Of a stretch of 64,000 bases of DNA, positions 1 through 11,593 are shown piece after piece. Each line of letters starts with the position of its first letter. The first letter of the stretch is position 1. The translations under genes were made by a program, and so were the position numbers. The stretch lies in assembly GCA_038503075.1 (NCBI GenBank), contig JBCAML010000003.1, positions 2,914,001 to 2,978,000 of the forward strand, written 5' to 3'. The notes under the pieces were generated by a model, which was not told where the DNA came from, ran no database searches, and saw only the letters and a program-made list of their open reading frames with translations. This DNA is from Gyromitra esculenta. Taxonomy: Eukaryota; Ascomycota; Pezizomycetes; Pezizales; Discinaceae.

Positions 1-193
1 GGTATCACTGGAGATATATCATTGGCTCGTCAGCTAATGTTATTCTCGCTGGTTCCACTCCATCCGAACAGCAGGGTAGCAGGTATCCTCTGACATGTGG
101 TAGCTACACCACTCATGTTGATCCTTACTACCTCTCTGCTTGCCTGGTACTATTATGCTTCACTGCAGGTAACGGTATTTTAGATCCATTACA
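1..193 (+). repeat. Ty1/copia LTR, 3' end (truncated by window)
   Basis: The segment ends in GATCCATTACA and is the reverse complement of the matching part of the complete copia solo LTR at 32414-33150. The LTR was inserted into the integrase region of the gypsy element that resumes at 194. Its 5' part lies outside the window. Confidence 0.75.
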
Positions 194-542
194 TGAGATT
201 GATCATCCATCTTCGGTGAAGTATCATCTTGTCTTCCACGTTTCCTTAATGAAACCCGCTGCCAAAGATCCTTTCCCAGGACAAGTCATACCTCCTCCTT
301 CCCCGGTTATAGTTAATGAACAGGAAGAGTACTTCATCGAAAAAATCCTCGAACAAAGGACATATCTTGGACGGTTGCAATACCTCGTTGAATGGACCGG
401 ATATGCCCATCCTACCTGGGAACCCGCTGAAGACCTTCAAGATACTTCGGCGCTTGATACCTTTCTGGCTACTATGACTCCTGTTATTCCTAGTGTTCGC
501 AGGAGCTCACACTTGAAGGGGGGAGCTACTTTCACGGATTAA
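194..542 (+). CDS. Ty3/gypsy polyprotein C-terminus with chromodomain (partial)
   Basis: This is the end of a gypsy (chromovirus) pol gene. The frame opens directly after the copia LTR at GAG 195 and reads through the conserved integrase tail motif VFHVSLMKP. A chromodomain follows (EEYFIEKIL, then LQYLVEWTGY and WEPAEDL), which in this family targets integration to chromatin. A purine-rich AAGGGGGGAG tract, the likely polypurine tract for plus-strand priming, lies near 516-525. The TAA stop at 540-542 falls inside the 3' LTR, so coding overlaps the LTR by about 13 bp. Everything upstream (gag, protease, RT, RNase H, most of integrase) lies outside the window or is cut off by the copia insertion. 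The element is interrupted and not autonomous here. Confidence 0.85.
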
Positions 543-941
543 GATTGGATATGGGGTTAGGGTTTGGTTTGATGGTTGCGATGGATTTTGGGTTTCTTCT
601 TGATAATGTCTTTATGTTTCGGTTGTTGTCAGGTATTGATTGTGGTGGGAAAAGCGGGGTATTTAAACGATGGATTTTGATTGTTCTTTGTCTCTTTCTT
701 CTCTTTTCCTAAAGCAACATTCTCGTTTACCTTCTTCTGAATTGTTTGAATACTATCTCGGTTCTACCTCAGAATCCTCGCTGTTGCTGCCTGCAGTCAC
801 TGCACTTATCTTGCCTTGAGATAGATCCCATGTACAACTTGTATAATCCTCGCACTCCTCACACGTGTTGGCACCTCGCTTAAGTAGCACTGCTCACCTT
901 CAGGGATACTGAAGGGCTTAATGAGAGACTGAACCGTGAGA
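530..941 (+). repeat. gypsy 3' LTR (TTTCACGG...CCGTGAGA)
   Basis: It directly follows the polypurine tract and chromodomain frame, which assigns the whole TTTCACGG...CCGTGAGA repeat family in this window to the chromodomain gypsy element. It contains a TATA-like GTATTTAAAC at about 659-668, a pyrimidine-rich stretch ending TAAGCAAC, and a 17-nt hairpin at 898-914 (CTTCAG-GGATA-CTGAAG). About ten other copies occur in the window. Confidence 0.85.
898..914 (+). promoter_or_regulatory. Conserved LTR hairpin with GGATA loop
   Basis: A perfect 6-bp stem CTTCAG/CTGAAG closes a 5-nt loop GGATA, roughly 30 nt before the LTR 3' end. The same position in other copies keeps pairing while the stem changes: CTTCTG/CAGAAG at 36568-36584 and CTTTGG/CCAAAG at 15145-15161. 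Function is unknown; RNA packaging, 3' processing or priming are possibilities. Confidence 0.6.
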
Positions 942-1340
942 TTATGGTTGAAAAAAATCCAGATATCTCAAGGATTGAGTTTAATGCCCTTGGGTCTATT
1001 GGGGGAGCTGGTGGAACTTCATGTATTTTTGGGTGTTGAGGTATTTTTATTTATTTATTGGGTGGACTATATTGTCCTTTTGTTTTTTTTTATCTCGGGG
1101 CTATCGTAGGGCAGTATCTATTTATTTCTTATGTATCTGGGGCATATTAGGGGTTAGGGTGCATGTGAACATTGGGCTGGGAGGAATTGGGATTATTTTT
1201 AGTCTTACCAATCAATCAATATTGACAAGCTATCACTGCCCGCACAAGTAATCAGCCCCAAATAATGTGCTTGGTATCCAAACGTGATACTGTAAGTTAT
1301 TAGGATATCCAAATGAAAGTTGGTGTTACCAAGAATATAG
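942..1340. other. No recognisable feature
   Basis: AT-rich sequence between a 3' LTR and a solo LTR. The short open frame at 1021-1251 is hydrophobic and T-rich and looks like chance. No gene is supported. Confidence 0.5.
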
Positions 1341-1345
1341 AGCAG

Positions 1346-1771
1346 TCTCACGGTTTGATCCCTCGTTAAGCCCTTCAGTATCCCTGAAGGTGAGCAGTGC
1401 TACTTAAGCGAGAGGCCAAGCGACAAGAGTCGCAATGTTTCTACAGGTCCTACGTGGGTCTAACTCAAGGTGAGTTAAGTGTAAAGGTTTTCACAGCGAT
1501 GGCGACCGCGAGGATTCTGAGATAGAATCGAGGTAGTATTAAGATAATACAGTAGAAGTAAAGTAAGAACGTTGCTTAAGGAAAGAAGAAGAAGAAGATA
1601 TGAGAGAACGAAATCCATCCCTTAAATACCCCACTTTCCAACCATCATGACTCATAACCGAAAGCAACCGAAACACTAATCAAAACACAAAGACATTATA
1701 ACCCTTGACCGAGATTCCGACCACAACCCCTAAAATATCCCTGACTTGTTTACTCCTTCATATCCGTGAAA
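1346..1771 (-). repeat. gypsy solo LTR with TSD AGCAG
   Basis: It runs TCTCACGG...CCGTGAAA, the reverse complement of the family consensus, and is flanked by a perfect 5-bp target duplication AGCAG at 1341-1345 and 1772-1776. The GGATA-loop hairpin is intact. Confidence 0.85.
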
Positions 1772-1776
1772 AGCAG

Positions 1777-1939
1777 TTTTGAAAAGATTACTGTCGTTAC
1801 AATTCAAATATCGTTACAATTCAAATTAAGCATGAATGTGTGCTATCAAGACAATATTGTTACAATTCATATCTACATACTAAGCATGAGTATCTGCTAT
1901 CAAGATTATTGTTCGTTACAATGTGGGTTGAATGACCAT
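1777..1939. other. Degenerate short repeats, host flank of Helitron copy 1
   Basis: Imperfect repeats built on GTTACAATTCA and AGCATGA...TGCTATCAAGA occur two to three times. No gene is seen. This is the sequence into which the left Helitron inserted. Confidence 0.4.
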
Positions 1940-1987
1940 ATTAAACATTAAAAAAATTGAGTAGGTGTGTTGATCCTACTGTTTAAT
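1940..1987 (+). other. Helitron 5'-terminal hairpin
   Basis: ATTAAAC at 1940-1946 pairs with GTTTAAT at 1981-1987. Nested inside, AGTAGG (1960-1965) pairs with CCTACT (1975-1980) around a 9-nt loop. The first base is the host A. The end starts TT, not the canonical TC. The same structure is present at the right copy's 5' end. Confidence 0.65.
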
Positions 1988-2942
1988 ATAACGCTAAACC
2001 AGATTAGACACTTTTTGCCAGATTTGGAAGCACATCAATTTTCTTGATATTTAGATTTTATATATGATATCGCTATATGTATCAAAACACATGTTATTGT
2101 TATAATTACTTTTATAAGGTATCGTGAATAGTACATCATCCAAATAGTTTGCTTTACAAATATTCAAATTCACTTTTGAACCTTTTCCCTTCATGTTCTT
2201 TCTTCGAGCCAATCCTAACATAAAATTTTAGTGTTTTTGTCTTCTCACTTCAATACTTCAACGCTAATTATTGCTCGATTCACCATTCTCAACAACATTC
2301 AAAAACCCTAACCCTTCTTGATGTCATTCCCCAAACCTTCACAAATATCATTCGTATGCTTGGATACACAATCATACTAAACATTAGATTGTGTTGCTTT
2401 TTCAGCCTACGTCACCTACAACTTTGTTGTTGTATGAATAGTGTTGGACATCGTACATTTTGAACCAGATCGCTTCTTATTCTTTCCTTTTGCTCTGAAT
2501 CAGCTGATTCACCTCATTCTTAGTTTGAGCTATCAACTCTCACCATGTGCCTTTCCGCATTCAATTTCCTATTTTAGCCCGTGGCAAGTTATTTCCTGCT
2601 CGATTAAACCTGTTTGGTATGTAGTACGTGTGATCTTAGAGCAGTTGTTAAGCTCAATTGCACAGACTTCTTTGATATCTGTACAGAATCGGCATAATTT
2701 TTGGTTTCTCTTGATTTCGCTTATTTCTTCTCTTTTGGTGTGTATGTTATAATTAGTTCCTGTGTTATAGCTTTGGACATGACGTGTTAAATACCCCATG
2801 ATTCCCACCTGGGTTTTCATTCTCCGCTTTCTTCTTCTTCTTTCAAACATTCGGGGTTTACTTCAGTCACCCTTACCTTTACCAACTCACACTTTTGGAT
2901 GAACATTTTTCACACAGTATCAATTGTAAGTATTATTTCCAC

Positions 2943-4190
2943 ATGCCTATTTATTATTCTTTCGTTGGCAGAATCTCCTCAATTTCTGGTGTGGGTGGAT
3001 TCAAATCGGCAAAAGTCCTTCATCATGATGCAGATGGTGCATCCCGTGAGGTGTCTGTGAAGTACTACCAAAACACCGACAACACTCTCTATCCTGATCG
3101 AGTATACCTATTTTATGGCACTGTTATCTTTTTCGCTGGAAACACTCCAAAGGTTGGCTACCATCTATCATCCTTTTGTATGCCTCATACTTTTTGATTA
3201 TGCTAATAACACAAGTAGTACTCATTGATCCGTAATGTCGAGCTTATGAACAACGCACCTGCAGACAAATTTATTTCCAATGATCCATTCTGTACATCAA
3301 CTGTCACTATGCTCTCGGATCTTGAAGATATGCCCAATACAACGTATTCTCACTTTCAAGGTCAGATGTATCAGTATAATAGTGAGGCTAAAGAAGATGT
3401 GCTGGTAAGAGCTTAAATTATTCCACCTGTTAAAACAAATTTGACAAAGCTAATTTGAATCTTGTAGTGCGCTCTCACCTTTTTGATTGACACCAAAGTC
3501 CTATTGTTCGCAAAGTTGGTTAAATATTTGCATTCGGGGAAAGTACTGGATATAGCTTTCAGGTATATTTATGAGAGTGATATAGATAGAGGTAAGATCA
3601 CATCAATTACTCAACACCAATTTTTTAGCTCTCAATTTACTAAATATTTGACATTATAGCATATGGGATAACTCACGCTATAAATTTCTCACGTGATGGT
3701 GTTCCCAAAGATGACAAAGCCTCCATATTCCAAACTCCGAAGTCCAAACGCAAGGTTTTATTGGGCCCACTCAATACCTCGCCAAGTCCAATGAAGATAA
3801 TTAAGCCAGATCCAGACAGTGGTCCTGCAACACCTACAAAATCAGGAGTGTCTTCAAGCACAATACCAGGATCGCCAGGTCAGTTTCACATATAACAAGT
3901 ATTGTGGATTTTAATACTCACTACTCCTATTAGTAGGGCCCATTCGAGCTAAGCTGAACTTTGGACGAGATGCTGATAGAAGCAATCTGTTCAAACGACC
4001 GGAAGCAAGAGCGAGTCGTACTCCTTTTCATAGTCCAGAGCGTTCCGATGATCAGCCATTACCTATGGAAACTATTGATATGGTTGAGTCTTCTTCGGAC
4101 GAGGATGAATTGTCTGCTGCAGTGTCCATCCAGTCTTCAAAGTCTAAACGTGGTGGTAAAGGACAAGGGAAAGGAAAGGATAAAATGTAA
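2943..4190 (+). CDS. Helitron accessory protein, left copy (OB-fold-like, unknown function)
   Basis: Five exons give one frame of 331 residues: 2943-3152, 3219-3404, 3468-3591, 3660-3878, 3934-4190. All junctions are GT-AG and phases agree. The N-terminal half (GRISSISG, then strand-like stretches up to YLFYGTVIF) looks like an OB-fold, which would match the RPA-type single-strand-binding proteins carried by some plant Helitrons; this is inference from pattern only. The C-terminal third is disordered, with SPSP and TPTK motifs, an acidic ESSSDEDE patch and a KSKRGGKGQGKGKDK tail suggesting nuclear or nucleic-acid binding. The start is uncertain: an ATG 44 bp upstream followed by a good donor does not keep frame. 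It lies 110 bp upstream of the Rep-helicase gene on the same strand. No disabling change was seen. Confidence 0.6.
3931..3936 (+). other. Tandem splice acceptor TAGTAG
   Basis: Two consecutive TAG acceptors precede exon 5 of the accessory gene. Both keep frame and would differ by a single valine codon. The same arrangement is in the right copy at 26484-26489. Confidence 0.4.
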
Positions 4191-4299
4191 CAATAGAAGG
4201 ATTGGATACTGTATCTTTTTATATATTTTTTATATTTTCAATTTTGTCATGGTGGAATAATATAAGGGCTTTACTGATAGAGAAACTCAGTAAACCAAA

Positions 4300-7200
4300 A
4301 TGTCAATTCGCTTTCGCTCATATGTCCCTCATCGTACAACTAGCACCCAAATAGCAGGTGATATGACGAATATATCACAATCCATTGCATTGACAGCTGT
4401 ACCATCAGATGATATCCTGATGGATTCTGGTGGCCTGTTTTCTACTTTTAGTTTTGTTCAACATAGTAATCAACAATCTCGCCAATACGCAGAGTCTACC
4501 AGTAATAGAAGACCTCGATTGGACAACACTAGAAAGGAATCCTCACCAAAAACCAACATCCACAGCTCCATCCAAAGCATCTTTAGCCCTGATGTACCTT
4601 TTCAACGACTTCTTTCTAGGTTTCGAACCACTTATGACACATATTTCCCTGACTGTCCATGTTCTTTTTGTGGCATATTGATGCTTCCACGTCACGTCAA
4701 CTGGATCAATAAGGATAATAACAAAATTTATCCTCTTGTAGCTGTTTTAGGCTTTTCAGTATCCGAGAGAATGAAAAGTGGATCACCACAAATCGCTGTC
4801 TGTACTCATTGCAAGACAACTCCCAGGGAACCACCAGCTGCAGGCCCATGGCCTGACGTTCTTATCAGTTTGTCTCAACGCTCTAGGATTTTCCTAAGTC
4901 CTGTTTCTCTGCAGACAAGCTTGGGCCGCACACAAAGTCACTCTCAGACAATTAATCCTTATGCTACCTACCGCACTGTCACTGGTAAGATTTCCATCTC
5001 GTGTTCCAAATACATTGAGTGCTGAAATTAGGTAGGGAAGATGTCATTATCGAATAATGAACGTGCTGTTGCATTGTTTAGTGGCTGTATTGGTGCTTTT
5101 TTGGAAAGTTCCAATAACTCGGTTGATCAAGGTCATGATATTCAACATCTGCAACACTGCCGTGACTGGCTATTAGCAAACAATCCACTATATCACAGAT
5201 ATGATGTTCGTACTCACTTGCAACGTCATCCAGTTCCCACTGCTTCTATCTCATCATTAGCTCCACCAGAAGAGTCACGTCCAATGAATCGTCCAGATCT
5301 TGTCCTCCATCCCTTTGACTATACATCAGCAACAGCAAACGAAGATCATCGTGGATTCAGACTGCCTGTTGGATCTTTACCAGGTCCATCTTCAAGCCCT
5401 GAACATCATCATATAGGTCTCACACGATCTGATCCTGCCTTAGAACCTCTTTTGTTTCCTGTTCTCTATCCATGGGGTCAGGGTCACTGGCAGTTGGCTT
5501 CACGACAAGAAAGGATCCCTTATCACAACACTCGGTTGGCGGACACCAAGACAAAGTTAAACTCCATTGTTTCACATTATCGGGATGACCACTACTGGCC
5601 TGCATGGACTTACATGGAAATTGAAGCCTCTCGCATCTTCCAAAATAATTGCAGATTAATCAAAGGCCAAGCTCAACGATCAGCAGATCAACGATATACT
5701 GCTTCTCAACTACTCCAACCCAGTCAATATGGTTCTTGGTCCATCCTCAACGAAGAACTCACTACCACGATTCCCAAGTTTATTCGAACTGGTGATACCT
5801 TTTTCAGTACTGCTGAGGCCAAGATTCGTTGTATGCTTCAAACATTTGGGGTTCCAACACTATTTGTCACAACAACCTTCTCAGAACGTTGGCCAAAGTA
5901 TCAGCAAATTCTCCTTCAAACTGGCAACCATGATACCTTACCCTCCAATCGCCCATGGGATGCTATTCAATACTACTATGAACGTTGGCACTGGATCAAA
6001 ACAACCTATTTTCGTGGATCAACTGTCTCAGGCTTTGGTCAGTTGCGGGAGCTGGTGGAACGTCATGAATTTCAACTGCGTGGCGCTATTCACACTCATT
6101 CACTTCTTTGGACAGAATTTGATCAATCAGAGTTAATTGGCAAAGCCTTTATCCGTGCAGATATTCCTGATCCAGAAATGGAATCTGAGTTGTATGAGCT
6201 GGTCTTGATGCATCAAATACATCACTGCCATATCCATCTTTGTGGGCGTGATGATACAATGACAGGCCCATGCCGTAAAGGCTTTCCTGCAGAATTGTCA
6301 CCAATCACGTTCCAAAAGCCAGGAGAAGTCAGATACACATACCGCAGGCTGACTGAAGCTGATCAGTATGTTGTTCCGTACTGCCCACAACTTCTTCTCC
6401 TGTGGCAGGCTCATTGCAATGTCCAGTACTGCACTTCCGGAGGTCTGGCAAAATACATTTCAAAGTATGTCACAAAAGCTGAACCAAAATCTTTGGTTGA
6501 TATCAGGAGTGAGAATCATACCACATCACATCTTCTTTCGTAGGATGGGTTCAATGGAGTGCATGGTTTTGTTATTGAGCTTTCCCATCTTTCAAATGTC
6601 GAGTGGCTGTTTGTATCTTCCAACCTCTATTCCTGCTGAACGAACATCAGTTGTCAAACCTGCTTGGCTTCTCGAACAGCAAGCTGACGATGACACACCC
6701 TACTATCCCGATGCATTAGAAAAGTATTTTGCTCGACCAGCACATCCCATGTTTGAGAGACTTACATATTTCCACTATCATTCTTATTATAAGCTGGAAC
6801 GGAGAAAAAGGAGAAGTGAAGGCAATTATTGGCCTGACAAAAATGGAAACTTTGTATATGCCCGTAAAAAGGTAAAGTTGTGTCAAAGGTTTGCTTGAAT
6901 ATTTGTTAACATGGAATATAGCCTGTCCTGATCCGTACTGTTCATCGTCGGTCAGCTGATGGTGATTCATTCTTTTTCGTCAAACTTCTTCAACTGAAGC
7001 CATGGAGATCTGACGAAGAGATCTTTGGTAACGGCAACTTCACTACTTACAAAGATCACATGTTAGCTCAGTTTCCAAATCTCTATCATGATTTGATGTC
7101 AACATACCGGTCAGGAATCCATCAACATTCACTTCAGCAAGCAGATATTTACCTGGAGCTCCTTGATACGATTGTCGATGGTCATTGCGTATCTGTGAAG

Positions 7201-8619
7201 TCAGTAATTCAAGACCAGTTAATTATGATGCAACGTTCTCCACTCCCAGTCCCCAACTCAATGGCAATATTTGATCTTCGTGGAGATCAATACACGGCAT
7301 ACTGTAACATTACTCAAGCAGTAGCTCAAGCTCGCTTAGGCAGCCCTGGAGTGAAATTGTTTATTACTGGCCCTGCAGGTACTGGCAAGTCCTATTTGCT
7401 TCGTGCCTTACAGCAATGGTTTTCAAGTCAGCGTATGGAGTTCCTGTTACTTGCACCTACTGGAATAGCTGCCAACAACATAAATGGTCAAACGATTCAC
7501 TGTGCCCTTCACATTGGTGGTCATGGAGATGGTGGTGGACTGAAATCGAACATCTTTCAGTCAACGGAAAAGCTTCACCAACTCAAAAAAGTCAGGGTTC
7601 TGATTATTGATGAGATATCCATGGTTAACTCTGACCTATTTGAATTCATATCCTCTCTCTTTGCTCACCTTCACAACAATATCAAGCCTTTTGGTAACCT
7701 CCATGTATTGTGTTTGGGCGATTTGTTGCAATTGCCTCCTGTCACCGGAAAGAAGATTTTCTTTTCACCAATATGGAGGCTTTTCAGTCCAATATTTCTG
7801 CGGAATCAATGCGTCAACGTGAGGATCCTGCCTTTTTTAACCTATTAAACGATCTGCGCTTTGGCAACATCAGTCCTGCCAGCAGTGAAATAATTCAACA
7901 AAATGTTCAAGCCTTTCACGCCCCTGCAAAAACCTACCTAACAACTTATTTGGTCTCTTTTCGCCAAACAGCCAACAAAATCAACAATCTTCTTCTTGAT
8001 ACCCTACCTGACACTATGAGACATGTCTTCCATGCAATTGATCGAGAGGAAGGACAACTTCTATCAAAGGAATCACATGAACGTACCTTCAAAAAAGGTA
8101 CCAACTATCCTGTGGAGGTTGTCTGTGTACTTGAAGCAAAAGTAATGTTTTTAAATAACACATTACTCTCTGTTGAGTATCCAATGGGCCCTGTGGGGTG
8201 ATTGTTGCCATTCGAGAAGAAAGACTACCGACTGTAGCATTCCCTACTATTGAGGGTATACGGGTAAGATGAAAATATGCATTGTTTAGTAAACAGTCAG
8301 TAACTAACATGCAATGTAGATGGTGGAAATACAACTTGATACAGTCCACTTTCGCAGCTATGGAATCCTATATTCCAGGACTCAGTTGCCAATTCAAAAT
8401 GCTTTCGCACTCACGATCCACAAAACACAAGGGCTCTCCTTGAACAATATTTGCGTTGCATTAGATCAAACCCTTTTTAGTGCTGGTCAGGCGTATACTG
8501 CATTAAGTAGGGCCAAACGCTGGGAAGATGTCAGTATCTCCTGTTTTGATTCATTAGCAGTAAAATTTGACATTGAGGCTGTGAAAGAATATGAGAGATT
8601 GGCGGTGTTGGTATCATAA
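4300..8619 (+). pseudogene. Helitron Rep-helicase, left copy (frameshifted)
   Basis: Exons correspond to 4300-4984, 5036-6871, 6922-8264 and 8320-8619 by comparison with the right copy. Against that copy there is a 2-bp deletion near 6538 (TTTCTCG to TTTCG), a 1-bp deletion near 7802 (GGG to GG), a 1-bp deletion near 8176 (GAAG to GAG) and a 1-bp insertion near 8221 (AAA to AAAA). The protein therefore breaks after the Rep tyrosine motif and again after the helicase Walker motifs. The Rep HUH motif (AIHTHSLLW), the YISKYVTK tyrosine motif and the GPAGTGKS P-loop are all still readable in separate frames. All indels fall in short runs, so recent decay or consensus error are both possible. Confidence 0.88.
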
Positions 8620-9220
8620 ATCATAGTAGTGTGTTCAGTGCTGGTGCCAATTGTCATGAATATTTGATGTCAAAAAAATTAAGAGATCGAGAAGTGGAAA
8701 GTAGATGGTTATACTGTAGCTAATTAGTGGTAACGAGGAAAATAAGGTCGGGAGAGTTTAATAAACTAAGGGGTGATTAGTCTCAAGAGAATGGTAAATT
8801 GTTCCGGGACTGTTAAAATGATTGTGGTGGTAACAAGGTAACAGTCTCAAAGAAAGTAGAAAAACAGTATTTAGTAACGAGGAAGTAAATAGTGGTAGCC
8901 AGGATGCTGCATGTGGCAGTTGAAAAATTTGTAGTAAGGTAAAACCATGCAGATAATGCTGTTTGATGTTCTTGCTAAAACATTGGTAACAGTAATCGTA
9001 ATTATATTAGTAGTAGTAGTTGGAGATATAGAACACTGGCATAAAAGATATTCATTTTCTTGATCGTTAGTAGAGTAAACCTGTTCGAACAGCATCTAAA
9101 TATAGAGGGTTAGTACTTACTGCCTAGTGCCATGCAATATAACACACAAATGACCTGTTAACATTCCATACCGTAAAGACACTCAACTCGTAAATCACAC
9201 ATGAATACAAAGAAAATCCA
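8620..9220. other. Helitron internal non-coding segment
   Basis: Spacer between the convergent 3' ends of the helicase and dioxygenase genes, near-identical in both Helitron copies (21195-21795 in the right copy). AT-rich, with TAGTAGTAGTAG-like runs. No gene is supported; it presumably holds both transcripts' 3' ends. Confidence 0.5.
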
Positions 9221-10773
9221 CTAATTATTACATCTTGGCTTTTCCTGCCTCATACCCTTTTGCCTTTCCCTCTTTGCTTCTCGTAGCTCAGCTCTATGAC
9301 TCTTTCTGTCCTTTTTTTTCTTTGCCAATCCTTTTTCCATTCTCTTTTTCCCTTTACTCTTACCGTACTTTTGATTTCCTACCTTTTCATTGTATCTATC
9401 AAGTTTGTCAAAATTGCCTTTTGCAGTAAAAAGATCAATAGAGTTCCTTGTCCCCTCTGTGATCTCTGTCACCTTGTGAGCAATTAGAGTTCCCAAAAAC
9501 ATAAAGCATTCACCAACGCCAACCTGAATCTTCATTTTCAGTTGCCATAAAACCAAATCTCCACCTTTGAATCCTGTCCCATATGGTGCCATTGCATTAA
9601 AACAAGTAGGCAGGTCCATCCAATCCTGATGTGTAGCTGATACATCTCCTTGCTGCCCTCTATTGATACAAACCCCATGCCAGGCACCTGCAGCAGGTGT
9701 TAATGCCTTCCCCGCTTTGGTTTTGTATGTTGCCATATGTTTAACAACAGGGCCCGTGAACTTCACCCACTGTTCTGGTGCTTGCATTCTCAGTTCGTAG
9801 GAGATTGCCTCAAATAGTTCCTGATTTTCCTTCAACCATTTATCAGCAATAGGCTGATCCCTTTTTGTCTCTGCTGTCTCCATCATTCTCTTATTGTAAT
9901 GAGCCCACACACCATAATGCCTTGTGTCATATACACCCCGTGCAAGTGAATCTCCACCTCCTCCCCTTTTCCTGGTAGTGCGATCAGGCAGCAATGCATC
10001 AGATTCTGTCAAAGTTTGCACCTGTGATTTTGCAAGCTTGAATCTGTATCCCAATAAAACTCCTTCCTGATCACGGACTTCCAAATCTCCCATGCTAGAA
10101 GGGTAGAATGCAAAGGTATGAATGGCTTCTGTGTGCTCTGTGATGCTTGCCATCAACTTTTGTTCTCCATGATACCTTTCTTTCAAAAGTGTGTAGGAAA
10201 TTGGAGAGCGAACAACAAAAATATTTTGGATCGCTTTCCATGACTGGTAGATGGTAGTAACTTCTGTCTCAACAGTGCTGCCCTTAGGAATTTGATATGG
10301 GAAGTTGCTGTATTTGAATGCTTTGCTGTCCATCAAGTGACGGATTCTGGATAGTGTATCATTCGAAGCGGAAGCGGAAAGGGATTTGGAAGCGGAGGCG
10401 GAGGCGAGAGCGGAGCGGAAGCTACGGAAGCGGAAAGGGATTTGGAAGCGGAGGTTGAGGCGGAGGCGGAAGCGGAGGCGGAAGCGGAACCTATGGAAGC
10501 GGAAGTGGAAGTGGAAGTGGAAGCGGAAGCGGAAGTGGGGGTGGAGGCGGAGGCGGGAGAAGTGGAAGAGGTGGAAGCGGGGGTGGAGGCAGTAGAAGTG
10601 GAGGAAGTTGAAGCAGAGGCTGAGGCGGAAGCGGAAGCAGGAGCAGTGGAAGAGGAAGCGGAGGCGGAAGCGGAGGCGGAGGTGGAAGCGGAAGCTGTGG
10701 AAGCGGGAGCTGTGGACGCGGGAGCTGTGGAAGTGGGAGCTGTGGAAGCGGAAGCGGAAGCGGAAAAAGGCAT
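9221..10773 (-). pseudogene. TET/JBP-like dioxygenase, left copy (frameshifted)
   Basis: This is the left copy of the gene intact at 19641-21194. It is antisense to the Rep-helicase. One A is missing near 10414 relative to the right copy, inside the Ser-Ala hexanucleotide repeat. The 146-residue N-terminal frame therefore runs out of phase before the catalytic domain. The catalytic part (9221-10336) is open and keeps the iron-binding THQDW motif, the distal AHKVTEI histidine and the GTRNS arginine. It could be translated from the internal methionine just after the repeat, giving 370 residues without the low-complexity region. Identity to the other copy is very high, so the break is recent or an error. 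Confidence 0.8.
10360..10770 (-). repeat. (TCCGCT)n-like coding microsatellite
   Basis: A long imperfect hexanucleotide array encodes alternating Ser-Ala/Ser-Thr in the dioxygenase N-terminus. The complementary strand gives open Glu-Ala and Arg-Lys frames that are artefacts of the repeat. Matching array: 19645-20050. Confidence 0.8.
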
Positions 10774-11234
10774 TTTAAATCTATTGGTCTCCTGTCAGCT
10801 TAATGCTGACGGTTGAATGCGGTATTGATGAGTAGCGAGTTTTTGCATGTTTGCCTCCTGCGCGAGGGTTCTTTTGCATGTTTGCCTCCTGCGAGAGGGT
10901 TCTTTGCCTTGACCTCGTGCACAGGAATTTTACCCTCTTTATTGAGCAGCGAGAAGTGGGGCCGGGAAGCCTTACACCCAGGCGGACCGTATTGCCACGC
11001 GTCACCGTCAAAAATTGACGTTGTAGTAGCCAGGTCCCTGACCAACAGTACGTATACCATTGGTGCGGTCATAGGAATTCTCAACTAGCTTGCTACACAA
11101 AGAACGCGAATGGAACTAGTACCAAGGCCGAAGCCAAAGCCATACAGGGACAGGGACAGGGACAGGAACGAGGTTGCGAGCGAAGAAACTGACAGGAGAA
11201 CGTTAAACGAACCTTGAAGTATAATAAAAGCAGT

Positions 11235-11320
11235 TGGTAGGCAGAGAATAGAAGGCAGGCGGAGCGCGGTAGGCAGGCGGAGCGCGGTAGGCAGGCGGAG
11301 CGTTGTAGGCAGGCAGGCTG
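11235..11320. repeat. 18-bp tandem repeat, about 3 units
   Basis: Units of GGCGGAGCGCGGTAGGCA lie in the Helitron 3' subterminal region. The right copy has about five units (19075-19165), so the array differs between otherwise near-identical arms. Confidence 0.7.
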
Positions 11321-11593
11321 AGAGTCGTTTGGTGGGAACTGTGGGGTTAAGGTTTTGGGGTGGGCTGCTCGACCAGAGTGCTTGGGCGGGTGCTGCTAGG
11401 GTGGGGGCTGCTTGGGTGGAGGCTGCTCAGGCGGGGGCTGTTAGAGAAGAGCTTGAGGCGTAGGAGAAAAGCTTTGGATCGAGAGTTGATGGGCGGGCAT
11501 AAGATGTGGTGATGTATAGGCGAGGTGTTGACTTCGTTAGGGGTGGCTGGAGCAAACAGAAAATCGAAGGACGGGTAACACGCCAAGGATAGT

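Noticed and set aside
10386..10816. Long Glu-Ala and Arg-Lys open frames opposite the Ser-Ala repeat (also 19598-20097)
   Set aside because: They are produced by the hexanucleotide repeat read in other frames. The catalytic domain joins only the Ser-Ala frame.
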